A stretch of DNA of 64,000 bases. Origin: Bacillota bacterium. Lineage in GTDB: Bacteria > Bacillota > Clostridia > Christensenellales > SZUA-584. Location of the stretch: assembly GCA_023459495.1 (NCBI GenBank), contig JAEWTL010000085.1:62001-126000 (forward strand), read 5' to 3'. Below, one piece after another: positions 1 to 7,180 of this stretch (the first letter of the stretch is position 1; each line of letters begins with the position of its first letter). The notes beneath the pieces were generated by a model, which worked only from the letters and a program-made list of their open reading frames with translations, had not been told where the DNA came from and did no database searches. Made by a program: the position numbers and the translations under genes.

Positions 1-322
1 GTTTGCATGGCTCGATGCACTGCACGACTGCAGGCGGCTCCGTACTATAAGCGGTGGGGCTGCTTGCCCAGGCGTTGCCCGTGGCGTCCCGATAGGCGAA
101 CCATACCTCGCTGCGGCCTTCGCCGCGCAGGGCAAAACGCAGCAGCAGGCTCACTCCCTTTGCGTCATGACAGGTGAAATAGTAGCTGTTGATTGCGGCT
201 TCGGGTGCATCAAAAGGAAGCGCATAGCGTTCAGCCGCCTCCGCGTCAAACGGATGCTGCTGCTTGCGCTTATCAAGGCTGCGCTGAATGAGCGCCCGCT
301 TGAGATGGCGTGTGATATTCAT
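1..322 (-). CDS. hypothetical protein, 3' part outside window
   Basis: This minus-strand gene starts at 322 with ATG, seven bases after a GGAG ribosome site, and runs off the left edge, so about 107 N-terminal residues are visible. The product begins MNITRHLKRALIQRSLDKRK, a basic stretch, then has a region rich in aromatic and charged residues (SYYFTCHDAKG, LLLRFALRGEG, EVWFAYRDATGN) that reads like a beta-rich soluble domain. No signal peptide or membrane segment is visible. I do not recognise the family. The reading frame and ribosome site make it a convincing gene, but its function cannot be inferred from this fragment. Confidence 0.7.
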   Translation of the reverse strand, partial: MNITRHLKRALIQRSLDKRKQQHPFDAEAAERYALPFDAPEAAINSYYFTCHDAKGVSLLLRFALRGEGRSEVWFAYRDATGNAWASSPTAYSTEPPAVVQCIEPCK

Positions 323-444
323 TTGTCGGCTCCATAAACGTATTCGGAAGGTAAGCCGGCGTGCGGATGACAAGAATATTAAATGGAATGATACCGATTA
401 AATCATGGACGCCCGATGCGCCCGCGCGTGCCGCCCCGCCCCCT

Positions 445-473
445 TTGATTATTATACGCGCGTGAGGTAATAT
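445..473 (+). promoter_or_regulatory. putative sigma-A promoter of the HD-domain gene
   Basis: TTGATT at 445-450 and TAATAT at 468-473 are separated by 17 bases, about 30 bases before the ribosome site of the next gene. The match to consensus is fair and the position fits. Confidence 0.45.
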
Positions 474-504
474 AATCAACAACGGCCCGATGAAAGGAGA
501 AGCC

Positions 505-1005
505 ATGACCGAAAAACTGATCTTAGAGATGATCCGTGTCAATGGTGCGGACACGCGTCGCATCGCCCATGCGCTCAAGGTCTACGGCATTGCGCAGTGT
601 ATTGCGGCGTTGGAGGGTGTGCCAAAGGAAACGCAGCGCATCGTGGAGGCCGCGGCGGTGCTGCACGATATCGCCATCCGGCTGTGCGAACAGAAGTATG
701 GCTCGTGTGCGGGGCCGCTGCAGGAGAAGGAAGGGCCGGGGGTGGCACGCCCACTGTTGGAACGCTATACGCAGGACGCCGCCTTTACCGACCGCGTGTG
801 CTGGCTCATTGGACACCACCACAGCCTGAATGAAGTGGACGGCATGGACCACCGCATCCTGATCGAAGCGGACTTTATTGTGAATGCGCAGGAGGGTGAC
901 TTCGGCTTCACCGCATTTGAAAACGCATATGATAAGATTTTCCATACCGTGACTGGGAAAGAAATCGCGGACCGGACCGTGCGCGCGGCGGCAAAGAAAA
1001 CTTAA
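505..1005 (+). CDS. HD-domain protein (putative metal-dependent phosphohydrolase)
   Basis: The 166-residue product has HD-superfamily features: an early His in RRIAHALKVY, the paired HD in VLHDIA, a later IGHHHS motif and a downstream Asp in EADFIV. These residues normally hold one or two divalent metals in phosphohydrolases. The start chosen is ATG 505, which lies five bases after AAAGGAG; an in-frame ATG at 490 would sit before that ribosome site. The protein is about the size of stand-alone HD-domain proteins in Firmicutes, many of which have no known substrate. It stands alone, followed by the sigma factor gene 68 bases later. The substrate cannot be predicted. Confidence 0.85.
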   Translation: MTEKLILEMIRVNGADTRRIAHALKVYGIAQCIAALEGVPKETQRIVEAAAVLHDIAIRLCEQKYGSCAGPLQEKEGPGVARPLLERYTQDAAFTDRVCWLIGHHHSLNEVDGMDHRILIEADFIVNAQEGDFGFTAFENAYDKIFHTVTGKEIADRTVRAAAKKT

Positions 1006-1073
1006 CAACATTGATATGGCAATATATTAATGAATCATATATACTGTAAGCGTATGGGTGGAAGGGGTAACGT

Positions 1074-1607
1074 ATGCGTGATTCGCTTTCTCCGGGCTAC
1101 AGGAGATGCGTAGAGCAACTGTGGGATGAGTACAAGAATACCATGCTCAATACGGCCATTGGCATTGTAAAGGACAGGACACAAGCGGAAGACATCGTGC
1201 AGTTCGCTTTTATTCGAATCATTAAGCATATTGAAAAGCTGAGCACTCTGCCGGGCAGTGAGATAAAGGGGTATATCGTACTCATTATCAAGCATCTGTC
1301 CATCGATAGCCTGCGAAAGCGCAAGCAGGAAAAAGTCGTTCCGATCGACAGCATTGACTGCCCTGCCTGGGATGAGGAGTCGGTGGAGGAGGTTGCGATC
1401 GCCAACCTTGAATTGAGCCGTGTAAAGGACGGTTTAAAGGCTATGGATGAGAAATATTCGCTGCCGCTGGTATTACAGTATTCGCTGGGGTTTTCTCAGC
1501 CGGAGATTGCCGAGATGCTGGGTATCTCGGTGGAAAACGTCAAGGTGCGCTGCCACCGCGGCAAACGCATGTTGATGGACGCCGTCGGTAAGGGGGCGAA
1601 ACAATGA
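1074..1607 (+). CDS. ECF-type RNA polymerase sigma-70 factor
   Basis: The 177-residue product has the two-domain build of ECF sigma factors. Region 2 (about residues 10-85) includes AIGIVKDRTQAEDIVQFAF and the DSLRKRK stretch. Region 4 (about 115-172) carries a helix-turn-helix with SQPEIAEMLGISVENVKVR followed by a CHRGKRML tail. It should direct RNA polymerase to a small set of promoters. The stop overlaps the next start by four bases (ATGA at 1604), so it is co-translated with a membrane protein likely to control it. A weak TTGATA-N18-TCATAT promoter lies at 1011-1040. No copy of the TGTAAC-N17-CGTT element seen at 2295 lies before this gene, so autoregulation is not evident. Confidence 0.92.
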   Translation: MRDSLSPGYRRCVEQLWDEYKNTMLNTAIGIVKDRTQAEDIVQFAFIRIIKHIEKLSTLPGSEIKGYIVLIIKHLSIDSLRKRKQEKVVPIDSIDCPAWDEESVEEVAIANLELSRVKDGLKAMDEKYSLPLVLQYSLGFSQPEIAEMLGISVENVKVRCHRGKRMLMDAVGKGAKQ

Positions 1608-2269
1608 CGATGAAATGCGATGAAGAAATGATTGAGGTTGCGGTAAAGCATATCGGCCATGAGTTTTTGGCGGAGCTTGCCGGAAACACAGAGGGAGACT
1701 TCGTGGTTTCGGAAAGCTTTGATAAAAAGATGCACGCGCTGATCGGCCGGAAAGCCGCGCGGCGGACCGGAAGAAGTGCGATGAAGATGCTGACACGCGT
1801 GGCAGCCGTTCTGTTTGTGATCATCGTGGTGTTCTCCGTTGCGGTGGTGAGCTCCGAAGCGCTGCGCTCAAGGGTGATCAGCCTGCTTTATGAGGTGGGC
1901 GGCGGCAAAGCGCAGATCAGCTTTGGTGTGATCGGTACGGAGAAACCAATTGAGGGAATGGTGATTCCCGACTATCTGCCAAGAGGATATGAGCTGGTAA
2001 AAACGGATGTGGATGGCCAACTCATTTTGAGCCAATATGAAAATGAAGCTGGGAATTCCATCTCTATTCAACAGACACCACTGGATACCCATATCGAAGC
2101 CACGCAGGATGGTGCATACCAGATGCAAATCGCGGGAAGAACGGTATACGTTATCGATCAGGCTGATTATAAGACGGTTATCTTCAGTAACGACTGGTAC
2201 TGCTTTATCATATTCGGGGAAGTCGAACTTTCAGACTTGTTGGCCATCACTGAAAGCATACTTACATAA
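1604..2269 (+). CDS. membrane anti-sigma-like protein with DUF4367-type domain
   Basis: The 221-residue product has a cytoplasmic N-terminus (about 1-65), one hydrophobic segment (about 66-87, VAAVLFVIIVVFSVAVV) and an extracytoplasmic C-terminal domain. That domain contains VIPDYLPRGYELVKTD and a final segment DWYCFIIFGEVELSDLLAITE, the pattern of DUF4367 domains commonly paired with ECF sigma factors. Translational coupling with the sigma gene supports a role in holding or releasing the sigma factor in response to a signal outside the membrane. No classical zinc anti-sigma motif (HxxxCxxC) is visible, so binding of the sigma factor is inferred from the pairing, not from a motif. Confidence 0.8.
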   Translation: MTMKCDEEMIEVAVKHIGHEFLAELAGNTEGDFVVSESFDKKMHALIGRKAARRTGRSAMKMLTRVAAVLFVIIVVFSVAVVSSEALRSRVISLLYEVGGGKAQISFGVIGTEKPIEGMVIPDYLPRGYELVKTDVDGQLILSQYENEAGNSISIQQTPLDTHIEATQDGAYQMQIAGRTVYVIDQADYKTVIFSNDWYCFIIFGEVELSDLLAITESILT

Positions 2270-2294
2270 AAATTTTAAAAAATAGCTCGAATTT

Positions 2295-2321
2295 TGTAAC
2301 CTTTCGCCTCGCTGTATCGTT
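2295..2321 (+). promoter_or_regulatory. ECF-sigma-like promoter of the secreted-protein gene
   Basis: TGTAAC at 2295-2300 and CGTT at 2318-2321 are separated by 17 bases. This resembles ECF promoters of the TGWAAC-N16/17-CGT class rather than a sigma-A promoter. It lies just after the sigma/DUF4367 pair and before a small secreted protein, which makes that protein the likely target of the neighbouring sigma factor. Confidence 0.5.
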
Positions 2322-2345
2322 TATCTGTTGTAGGGTACATAGATT

Positions 2346-2402
2346 AAACGATGTACGAGGTTTATTTCATCTCCCCCCACAATAAACCTCGTATTATCGT
2401 TT
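2346..2402 (+). promoter_or_regulatory. long imperfect hairpin in the 5' leader
   Basis: The arms at 2346-2365 (AAACGATGTACGAGGTTTAT) and 2382-2402 are nearly exact reverse complements, differing by a small mismatch or bulge. The 16-base loop contains CTCCCCCCAC. It lies within the predicted leader from the ECF-like promoter and ends before the ribosome site at about 2425. No T-run follows, so it is more likely an mRNA-stabilising or regulatory structure than a terminator. Confidence 0.5.
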
Positions 2403-2434
2403 AAAAAAGGAAAAAGAGAAAGGAAAGGTGGTCA

Positions 2435-2854
2435 ATGATGAAAAAACTGTTTTCGCTGCTGCTTGCTTTACTGGTGCTTTTTTCTTTAGCATCCACAGCC
2501 TATGCTTCGGGCGAGGCCGAAGAGACGCTGAGCATTACCACAGAGGACTTCTCTTACTTCATTTATACGACCAATACTTTTAACATCGTGAGCGGAACAG
2601 CCAACTGCGGGGCTACCGCGTTGTGTACCTCCTCCGTTGACCGGATCGATTTATCGATATATCTGCAAAGATACGATGGTGGATGGATAACGATCGCTCA
2701 TTGGAATAACAGTACCAATTACAACTATGCATCACTTAGCGCACAATACCCGCTGACCAGCGGATATAGTTACCGGTTGCGCAATTTTTATTATGCATAT
2801 ATAGATGGCTACTGTGTAGATACTAATATAGTTAATTATTACCGCGATTATTGA
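2435..2854 (+). CDS. small secreted protein of unknown function
   Basis: The 139-residue product begins with a clear signal peptide (MMKKLFSLLLALLVLFSLAS, cleavage probably after TAYA near residue 24). The mature part of about 115 residues is rich in Tyr, Asn, Ser and Thr and has two Cys in TANCGATALC, with another in GYCVDTN. This suggests a small beta-sandwich domain secreted outside the cell. ATG codons at 2435 and 2438 are both possible; the AGGAAAGGTGG ribosome site lies just upstream. It resembles small exported Clostridia proteins found near ECF sigma genes (DUF6147-like), but I am not certain of the family. The ECF-like promoter at 2295 links it to the upstream sigma factor. Confidence 0.78.
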   Translation: MMKKLFSLLLALLVLFSLASTAYASGEAEETLSITTEDFSYFIYTTNTFNIVSGTANCGATALCTSSVDRIDLSIYLQRYDGGWITIAHWNNSTNYNYASLSAQYPLTSGYSYRLRNFYYAYIDGYCVDTNIVNYYRDY

Positions 2855-3024
2855 GAGGGATCAGGAAGTGCGCCGCCCGGCAGGTATACTGCGGTGGCAT
2901 CGTTTGACACATCGGGGCTGACTGTTATGCTGCCGGCATAGCAGACGGCCCCTTTTCTTGTAACCCCTTCCGGCATACTCCAGACTTTGCACTCCCCTGA
3001 CAAAATATATACATTGCTTAACAA
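2848..3024 (-). CDS. possible short ORF or gene remnant
   Basis: On the minus strand a frame of about 58 codons could start at TTG 3024, nine bases after GGAGG, and stops at 2848 next to the end of the secreted-protein gene. The C-terminal part (VWSMPEGVTRKG, SITVSPDVSNDATAVYLPGG) reads like real protein, perhaps the tail of a beta-rich domain. There is no ATG start and no similarity I recognise, and a second frame starting at ATG 3030 is also open for 55 codons. It may be a decayed gene end. I give it low confidence. Confidence 0.22.
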   Translation of the reverse strand: MLSNVYILSGECKVWSMPEGVTRKGAVCYAGSITVSPDVSNDATAVYLPGGALPDPSQ

Positions 3025-3034
3025 CCATTTAACC
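3018..3034 (+). promoter_or_regulatory. PhoP-box-like direct repeat before the phosphatase gene
   Basis: TTAACA at 3018-3023 and TTAACC at 3029-3034 are direct repeats with an 11-base period, matching the Firmicutes PhoP box pattern TTAACA-N5-TTAACA. A weaker TATACA lies at 3008. A TATAAT -10 box at 3067-3072 follows, and the alkaline phosphatase gene starts at 3108. The motif is short, so binding by PhoP is inferred from the match and the gene it precedes. Confidence 0.5.
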
Positions 3035-3066
3035 CTCCGATGAATTCACGGGTATGGCGCTTCTTT

Positions 3067-3072
3067 TATAAT
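3067..3072 (+). promoter_or_regulatory. -10 element of the phosphatase promoter
   Basis: A perfect TATAAT lies 36 bases before the start codon. No good -35 box is visible at the right distance (about 3044-3049), which is usual for an activator-dependent promoter and fits the PhoP-like repeats just upstream. Confidence 0.5.
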
Positions 3073-3107
3073 ACCCATGATCAGTTTATAAATTTAAGGA
3101 GGGTTTT

Positions 3108-4655
3108 ATGGCTCAAAATGCGATTAAACGGGTGGTTATGTTCTTACTGTGCGCGGTGCTTGCGCTTACGGCGCTTGCCGGGTGCGCACAGACGACCAGC
3201 GCTCCGGAAACCAGCGCTACATCTACCGTAAGTCAGCAGCCGGTGACCGTCATCTCCGAAGGAGACGTAAAGACGCCCAAGTATGTGTTCCTGTTCATCG
3301 GCGACGGCATGTCCTATGCGCAGATCAACGCGGCGCAGGTATTCCGGGGAAACAACACCTCGGGCGAAGTGGCGACCCAAAGCCTCAACTTCACGCAGTT
3401 CCCGGTAGCGGGCGTGGCAACCACGTATGATTCGACATCGTTCTGCCCCGACTCGGCTTCCACGGCTACGGCGCTCTCGTGCGGTATCAAGACGCACAGC
3501 GGCGTGCTTGGCCTGGATGTGGATAAGGTGACAGCTCCCGAGAGCATTACCGAAATGATGAAAGCCGAGGGCATGAAGATTGGTATCGTCTCCAACGTGA
3601 CGATCAACCACGCAACGCCGGCTGCTTTCTACGCGCACATCGCTTCGCGTAACGACTATTACGACATCGCCCTGCAGATGGCGAACAGCGGCTTTGACTA
3701 CTACGGCGGCGGCTCCATCAGCCAGGCACGCGGCTCGGACAATACCCGGCTGAGCGCTTACAGCATCCTTCAGAATCATGGCTATACGATCGCGGACACC
3801 AACGAAGAGATCCTCGCACTGGACAACTCCGCGGGCAAGGTTTACGCGGTCAGTCCTGTGCTGCAGGATTCCGGCGCCATGCCGTATGCAATGGATACGC
3901 AGTCGGACGAGCTCGCGCTTGCAGATTTCGTGACCAAGGGCATTGATGTGCTCGACAATGACAATGGCTTCTTCATGATGTGCGAATCCGGCAAGATCGA
4001 CTGGGCCTGCCACGCCAACGACGCAATGAGCGCCATCAACGACGTGCTGGCGCTGGAGGATGCGATTCAGGTCGCGCTCGACTTTGCGGCCGAGCACGCT
4101 GACGAAACGCTGATCCTCGTCACCGGCGACCATGAGACGGGCGGTCTGACGATTGGTTACGCGGCGACAGGCTACAACACCGCGTTCGATATCCTGAACG
4201 CGCAGAAGATGTCCTATGTGGCGTTTGACTCGCTGATCAGCGGCATGAAGAAATCCAACCCCGCGCTTACGTTTGAAGACGTGCTGCCGGTCGTCAAGGA
4301 GAACTTCGGCCTGATTGCCCCGTCCGATTCCGATGCGGCGGTGGAAGCCAACAAGCCGTTCGTGCTGACTGACTATGAATACACGAAGCTTGAAGCGGCC
4401 TTTGCCGAATCCATGCTGCCCAAATCGGAGCGTTCCACGGATACTGAAGCCCAGCTGCTCTATGGCGGGTATGATCCGCTTTCAGTGACACTCACGCACA
4501 TCATCAACAACAAAGCGGGCATTGGCTGGACGTCCTACGCGCATACCGGTGTGCCGGTTGCCGTGTATGCCTACGGCGCAGGCTCGGAATTGTTCGAGGG
4601 GTCTTACGACAACACGGATATTTTCAAAAAGCTCGTGGAGGTCTGCGGACTGTAA
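3108..4655 (+). CDS. alkaline phosphatase, lipoprotein
   Basis: The 515-residue protein is a secreted phosphomonoesterase of the alkaline phosphatase family. The N-terminus has a lipoprotein signal with lipobox LTALAGC, so it should be tethered to the outer face of the membrane. Family motifs are the first metal-binding Asp in FLFIGDGMSYAQ, the nucleophile region DSASTATALSCG with Ser116 as likely nucleophile, the metal ligands of TGDHETGG, and a C-terminal YAHTGVPVAVYAYG with the last His ligand. The length fits the family. The start ATG 3108 follows AAGGAGG. With the PhoP-like box upstream, it probably releases phosphate from organic esters during phosphate limitation. A terminator at 4676 separates it from the next gene. 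Confidence 0.95.
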   Translation: MAQNAIKRVVMFLLCAVLALTALAGCAQTTSAPETSATSTVSQQPVTVISEGDVKTPKYVFLFIGDGMSYAQINAAQVFRGNNTSGEVATQSLNFTQFPVAGVATTYDSTSFCPDSASTATALSCGIKTHSGVLGLDVDKVTAPESITEMMKAEGMKIGIVSNVTINHATPAAFYAHIASRNDYYDIALQMANSGFDYYGGGSISQARGSDNTRLSAYSILQNHGYTIADTNEEILALDNSAGKVYAVSPVLQDSGAMPYAMDTQSDELALADFVTKGIDVLDNDNGFFMMCESGKIDWACHANDAMSAINDVLALEDAIQVALDFAAEHADETLILVTGDHETGGLTIGYAATGYNTAFDILNAQKMSYVAFDSLISGMKKSNPALTFEDVLPVVKENFGLIAPSDSDAAVEANKPFVLTDYEYTKLEAAFAESMLPKSERSTDTEAQLLYGGYDPLSVTLTHIINNKAGIGWTSYAHTGVPVAVYAYGAGSELFEGSYDNTDIFKKLVEVCGL

Positions 4656-4675
4656 GCCACGTATTGCATCAGCGA

Positions 4676-4704
4676 CAGGCCGGGTATTTTGCCCGGCCTG
4701 CTTA
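4676..4704 (+). terminator. intrinsic terminator after the phosphatase gene
   Basis: A nine-base-pair stem, CAGGCCGGG at 4676-4684 with CCCGGCCTG at 4692-4700, encloses a seven-base loop. The following T-run is weak (CTTATCGCTTT), so termination may be partial. Confidence 0.6.
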
Positions 4705-4731
4705 TCGCTTTAAGGTAAAGGGGATATCGAA

Positions 4732-5958
4732 TTGCAGATAAAGAAATTGTTTGCCGTAAACAGGCGGCGCTGGGACAGGAAGAACCTGATCGTCGCAGGC
4801 GTGTTTGCCGGCTTGCTGATCCTGCTGGCATTGATGCCGACCGGCTTTGAAAGGCAGATCTATTACAACAGCGAAGGTGTGTGGGCCACAGTGCTGACCG
4901 TGGACAACTCAGGTGTATACAACACCGGGCTGGTCAAGCAGGGCGCACAGCAGTGTAAAATCCGCATTGAGACTGGCGGTCACAAGGGCGAGGTGGTGGA
5001 CGCGACCAACCTGTATTCGGGCAAGCTGGAGTTCGACAAGGTGTTCGAGGTGGGCGACAGCGCATGGGTGCTGCTGGAGCGCGACGATTCCAATAACATC
5101 GTATTTGCCAATATGATCGAGCACTACCGCGCGTTGGACGAGATCCTGCTGATTGCGGCGTTTGCGGTCTGCATCGTCGTGTTTGCAGGCTATACCGGCC
5201 TGCGCACGCTGCTTTCCTTTGGGTTTGCGCTGATGTGCATCTGGAAGATACTCATCCCCGGCATGCTGAAAGGATACGACCCCATCCTGATCGCCTTGAT
5301 CGTAGGCAACGTGATTACCATCGCGACGCTGCTGCTGGTGGCGGGATTCGGCAAGAAGGCCTGGAGCGCTATCGCGGGCGCGGTCACATGCTCGCTGGTT
5401 ACATGCCTGCTGGCGGTGGTGTGCGGCAATGTGTTCAAGATCCACGGCGCGGTGATGCAGTGGTCGGAATCGCTGCTGTATGCAGGGTATGAAAACCTCG
5501 ACCTGACCGCGATATTTAAAGCGGGCATCTATCTGGCATGTTCGGGAGCAATACTGGACGTGGCGATCGATATCTCGTCTGCGCTGGATGAGATTGTGGC
5601 CAACAGTCCGTGCATTACGCGAAAAGAACTCGCGCGCTCCGGATTTGTAATCGGCAGGGCAGTGGCGGGAAGCCAGACGACTACGCTGCTGCTGGCCTAT
5701 ATGGGCAGCTACATCTCCATCATGATGGTGTATATGGCGCAAGGCACACCAATGATGAACATCTTTAACTCAAAAATCTTTGCGGCGGAAATACTGAACA
5801 CCTTTGTAGGCTGCATCGGCATTGTGCTCGTATCGCCGCTGACCTCGCTGGTGTCCGGGATGGCATACAGGCCTGCGACAAAAACAAAGCAGGAGATTAG
5901 GCCCGTTCCGCAGGGGGATGATGAACCTGCTGCGGTGCGGCAGGCGGACGCACGCTGA
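4732..5958 (+). CDS. YibE/F family membrane protein
   Basis: The 408-residue protein begins at TTG 4732, eight bases after AAAGGGG. It has one N-terminal membrane segment (about 20-38), an extracytoplasmic region with a small beta domain (about 45-130), then a row of hydrophobic helices from about 140 to 390. The C-terminal half contains the pattern of YibE/F proteins, such as AIFKAGIYLACSGAILDVAIDI and SGFVIGRAVAGSQTTTLLLAY. The function of this family is not established; a transport role is often supposed. It lies downstream of the phosphatase gene but behind a terminator-like hairpin. The last 25 residues are polar and cytoplasmic. Confidence 0.85.
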   Translation: MQIKKLFAVNRRRWDRKNLIVAGVFAGLLILLALMPTGFERQIYYNSEGVWATVLTVDNSGVYNTGLVKQGAQQCKIRIETGGHKGEVVDATNLYSGKLEFDKVFEVGDSAWVLLERDDSNNIVFANMIEHYRALDEILLIAAFAVCIVVFAGYTGLRTLLSFGFALMCIWKILIPGMLKGYDPILIALIVGNVITIATLLLVAGFGKKAWSAIAGAVTCSLVTCLLAVVCGNVFKIHGAVMQWSESLLYAGYENLDLTAIFKAGIYLACSGAILDVAIDISSALDEIVANSPCITRKELARSGFVIGRAVAGSQTTTLLLAYMGSYISIMMVYMAQGTPMMNIFNSKIFAAEILNTFVGCIGIVLVSPLTSLVSGMAYRPATKTKQEIRPVPQGDDEPAAVRQADAR

Positions 5959-5986
5959 GGGGATAATGACAAACTAAGCCGCATGC

Positions 5987-6015
5987 TTGTACCGCAAGGG
6001 TGGCAGTCGTATAAT
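5987..6015 (+). promoter_or_regulatory. sigma-A promoter of the GNAT gene
   Basis: TTGTAC at 5987-5992 and TATAAT at 6010-6015 are separated by exactly 17 bases, 50 bases before the chosen start codon. Confidence 0.7.
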
Positions 6016-6064
6016 GAAGGCATACCCTCCCAATAGAAAGCAAATTAACAAACGGAGGCTTGCC

Positions 6065-6607
6065 ATGTTTTTTACGCCGCTCGAAACACGACGCCTGCTG
6101 CTTAAAAACATCGCCGCAGAGGACAGGGATTTCATTTTTGTGCAGTTCTCAAACGATGAGGTCAACCGGTATCTGTATGACGAGGAGCCGCTGCAGAGCG
6201 TCGAAGGTGCGGACGATATCATCAGGAGCTTTACGGGCGCGGAACCCAGAACCCGTCACCGCTGGGTGCTGGTGCGCAAGAAGGATGGGGCAAAGATGGG
6301 TACGTGCGGATTTCACTTCTGGAAGCCTTCCGAAGGTATTGCCGAAGTGGGGTATGATCTCTATCCCGATTATTGGGGGAACGGTTATATGGCCGAAGCC
6401 ATGCAGGCTGCAATCCGGTTTGCTGAAGAGCAAATGCGGCTGAGGCGGATCGATGCGGAGATATTTCCCGGAAATACTAAGTCCGTTGCGCTGGCAGAGC
6501 GGTTGGGATTTGCGTTTCTCGGCGAGACCCGCACCCTCGTGTTCAGAGGCATACCGTATTTGCACCATGTGTATTCGAGGGTGACGAAACCCGGCGGGAA
6601 GACATAA
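6065..6607 (+). CDS. GNAT family N-acetyltransferase (RimJ/RimL-like)
   Basis: The 180-residue product has the GNAT fold of the RimJ/RimL type. It opens with LETRRLLLKNI, has KMGTCGFHFW as the central strand, EVGYDLYPDYWGNGYMAEA as the acetyl-CoA-binding strand and loop, and PGNTKSVALAERLGFAFLGE as the C-terminal motif. The start is ATG 6065, preceded by GGAGG; longer in-frame starts at 5987 and 6014 would overlap the promoter. Proteins of this kind transfer acetyl groups to amines, including ribosomal protein N-termini, but the substrate cannot be read from the sequence. It stands alone, ending in a bidirectional terminator. Confidence 0.9.
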   Translation: MFFTPLETRRLLLKNIAAEDRDFIFVQFSNDEVNRYLYDEEPLQSVEGADDIIRSFTGAEPRTRHRWVLVRKKDGAKMGTCGFHFWKPSEGIAEVGYDLYPDYWGNGYMAEAMQAAIRFAEEQMRLRRIDAEIFPGNTKSVALAERLGFAFLGETRTLVFRGIPYLHHVYSRVTKPGGKT

Positions 6608-6631
6608 GGAGTTCGCATCAGGCAAAATAAA

Positions 6632-6663
6632 AAACCCGGAGGTTTTGGACTCTCCGGGGCTTT
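6632..6663. terminator. bidirectional terminator between convergent genes
   Basis: CCCGGAG at 6635-6641 pairs with CTCCGGG at 6652-6658. An A-run on the left (6629-6634) and TTT on the right give it terminator character on both strands. It lies between the GNAT gene and the minus-strand gene ending at 6798. Confidence 0.7.
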
Positions 6664-6797
6664 CAATAGTGGGTTGAAAAAAGCGATTATTGAGAACGGA
6701 CAATCGGGTCAGAGATGTTTGTCCGTCGAAATACATGGCTCCAACCTTAATATCTTTGGCGTCAGAGCGCAATATGTATCTTTGGTATGATGTCCGG

Positions 6798-7007
6798 TTA
6801 CCTGAAGGTGCTGCAGAATGTCACTGCCTGCACGTCACAGGTGCGGCAGACTGTGACCCTGCCAAAGGTGTTGCGGTTGCAGCAGATTACCTTGCAGCAA
6901 TCGTCATCCACCTCGACCAGAAGCCCCTGAAAACACCCGCTGTTCGTATGCAGGACCACCGGCGTATCTAAATTGTTGCTCAATTCATCTACGATGCAAT
7001 CAGCCAT
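6798..7007 (-). CDS. small Sm-like/DUF2642-like protein, unknown function
   Basis: The 69-residue protein starts at ATG 7007, seven bases after AAAGGAG, so the start is firm. The core (TPVVLHTNSGCFQGLLVEVDD, then DCCKVICC and RVTVCRTCDVQAV) has the short five-strand pattern of Sm/SH3-like barrels seen in small Firmicutes proteins of the DUF2642/YuzF kind, some linked to spores. Six of its residues are Cys, high for a 69-residue protein, with a CC pair twice and a CRTC motif, which could bind metal or form cross-links. It faces away from the feo promoter. Function is unknown. Confidence 0.7.
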   Translation of the reverse strand: MADCIVDELSNNLDTPVVLHTNSGCFQGLLVEVDDDCCKVICCNRNTFGRVTVCRTCDVQAVTFCSTFR

Positions 7008-7106
7008 GAAGATCAGCTCCTTTATATCATATTCCCTGTAGTATCATATTGGTTGCGGGCGGTTTTTGTTCCGCCAAACAAACCGCGCGATTCGACTAAA
7101 AAACTG

Positions 7107-7134
7107 TTGCAAAACAATGCGGTGATGCTATAAT
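7107..7134 (+). promoter_or_regulatory. sigma-A promoter of the feo operon
   Basis: TTGCAA at 7107-7112 and TATAAT at 7129-7134 are separated by 16 bases, 47 bases before the feoA start. I do not see a clear Fur or DtxR-type palindrome over it. Confidence 0.65.
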
Positions 7135-7180
7135 ATAGTTAGCTTGAGCAAACTTTTTTTTTGACGGAGCGTGTACAGTA

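Noticed and set aside
2959..2985. Second TGTAAC as another ECF promoter
   Set aside because: No CGT-type -10 lies at 16-17 bases and it is within the coding-like minus-strand tail.
6620..6780. Minus-strand frame starting near 6733 (MYFDGQTSLTRLS)
   Set aside because: It runs through the terminator hairpin at 6632 and into the antisense of the GNAT gene, and it has no family features.
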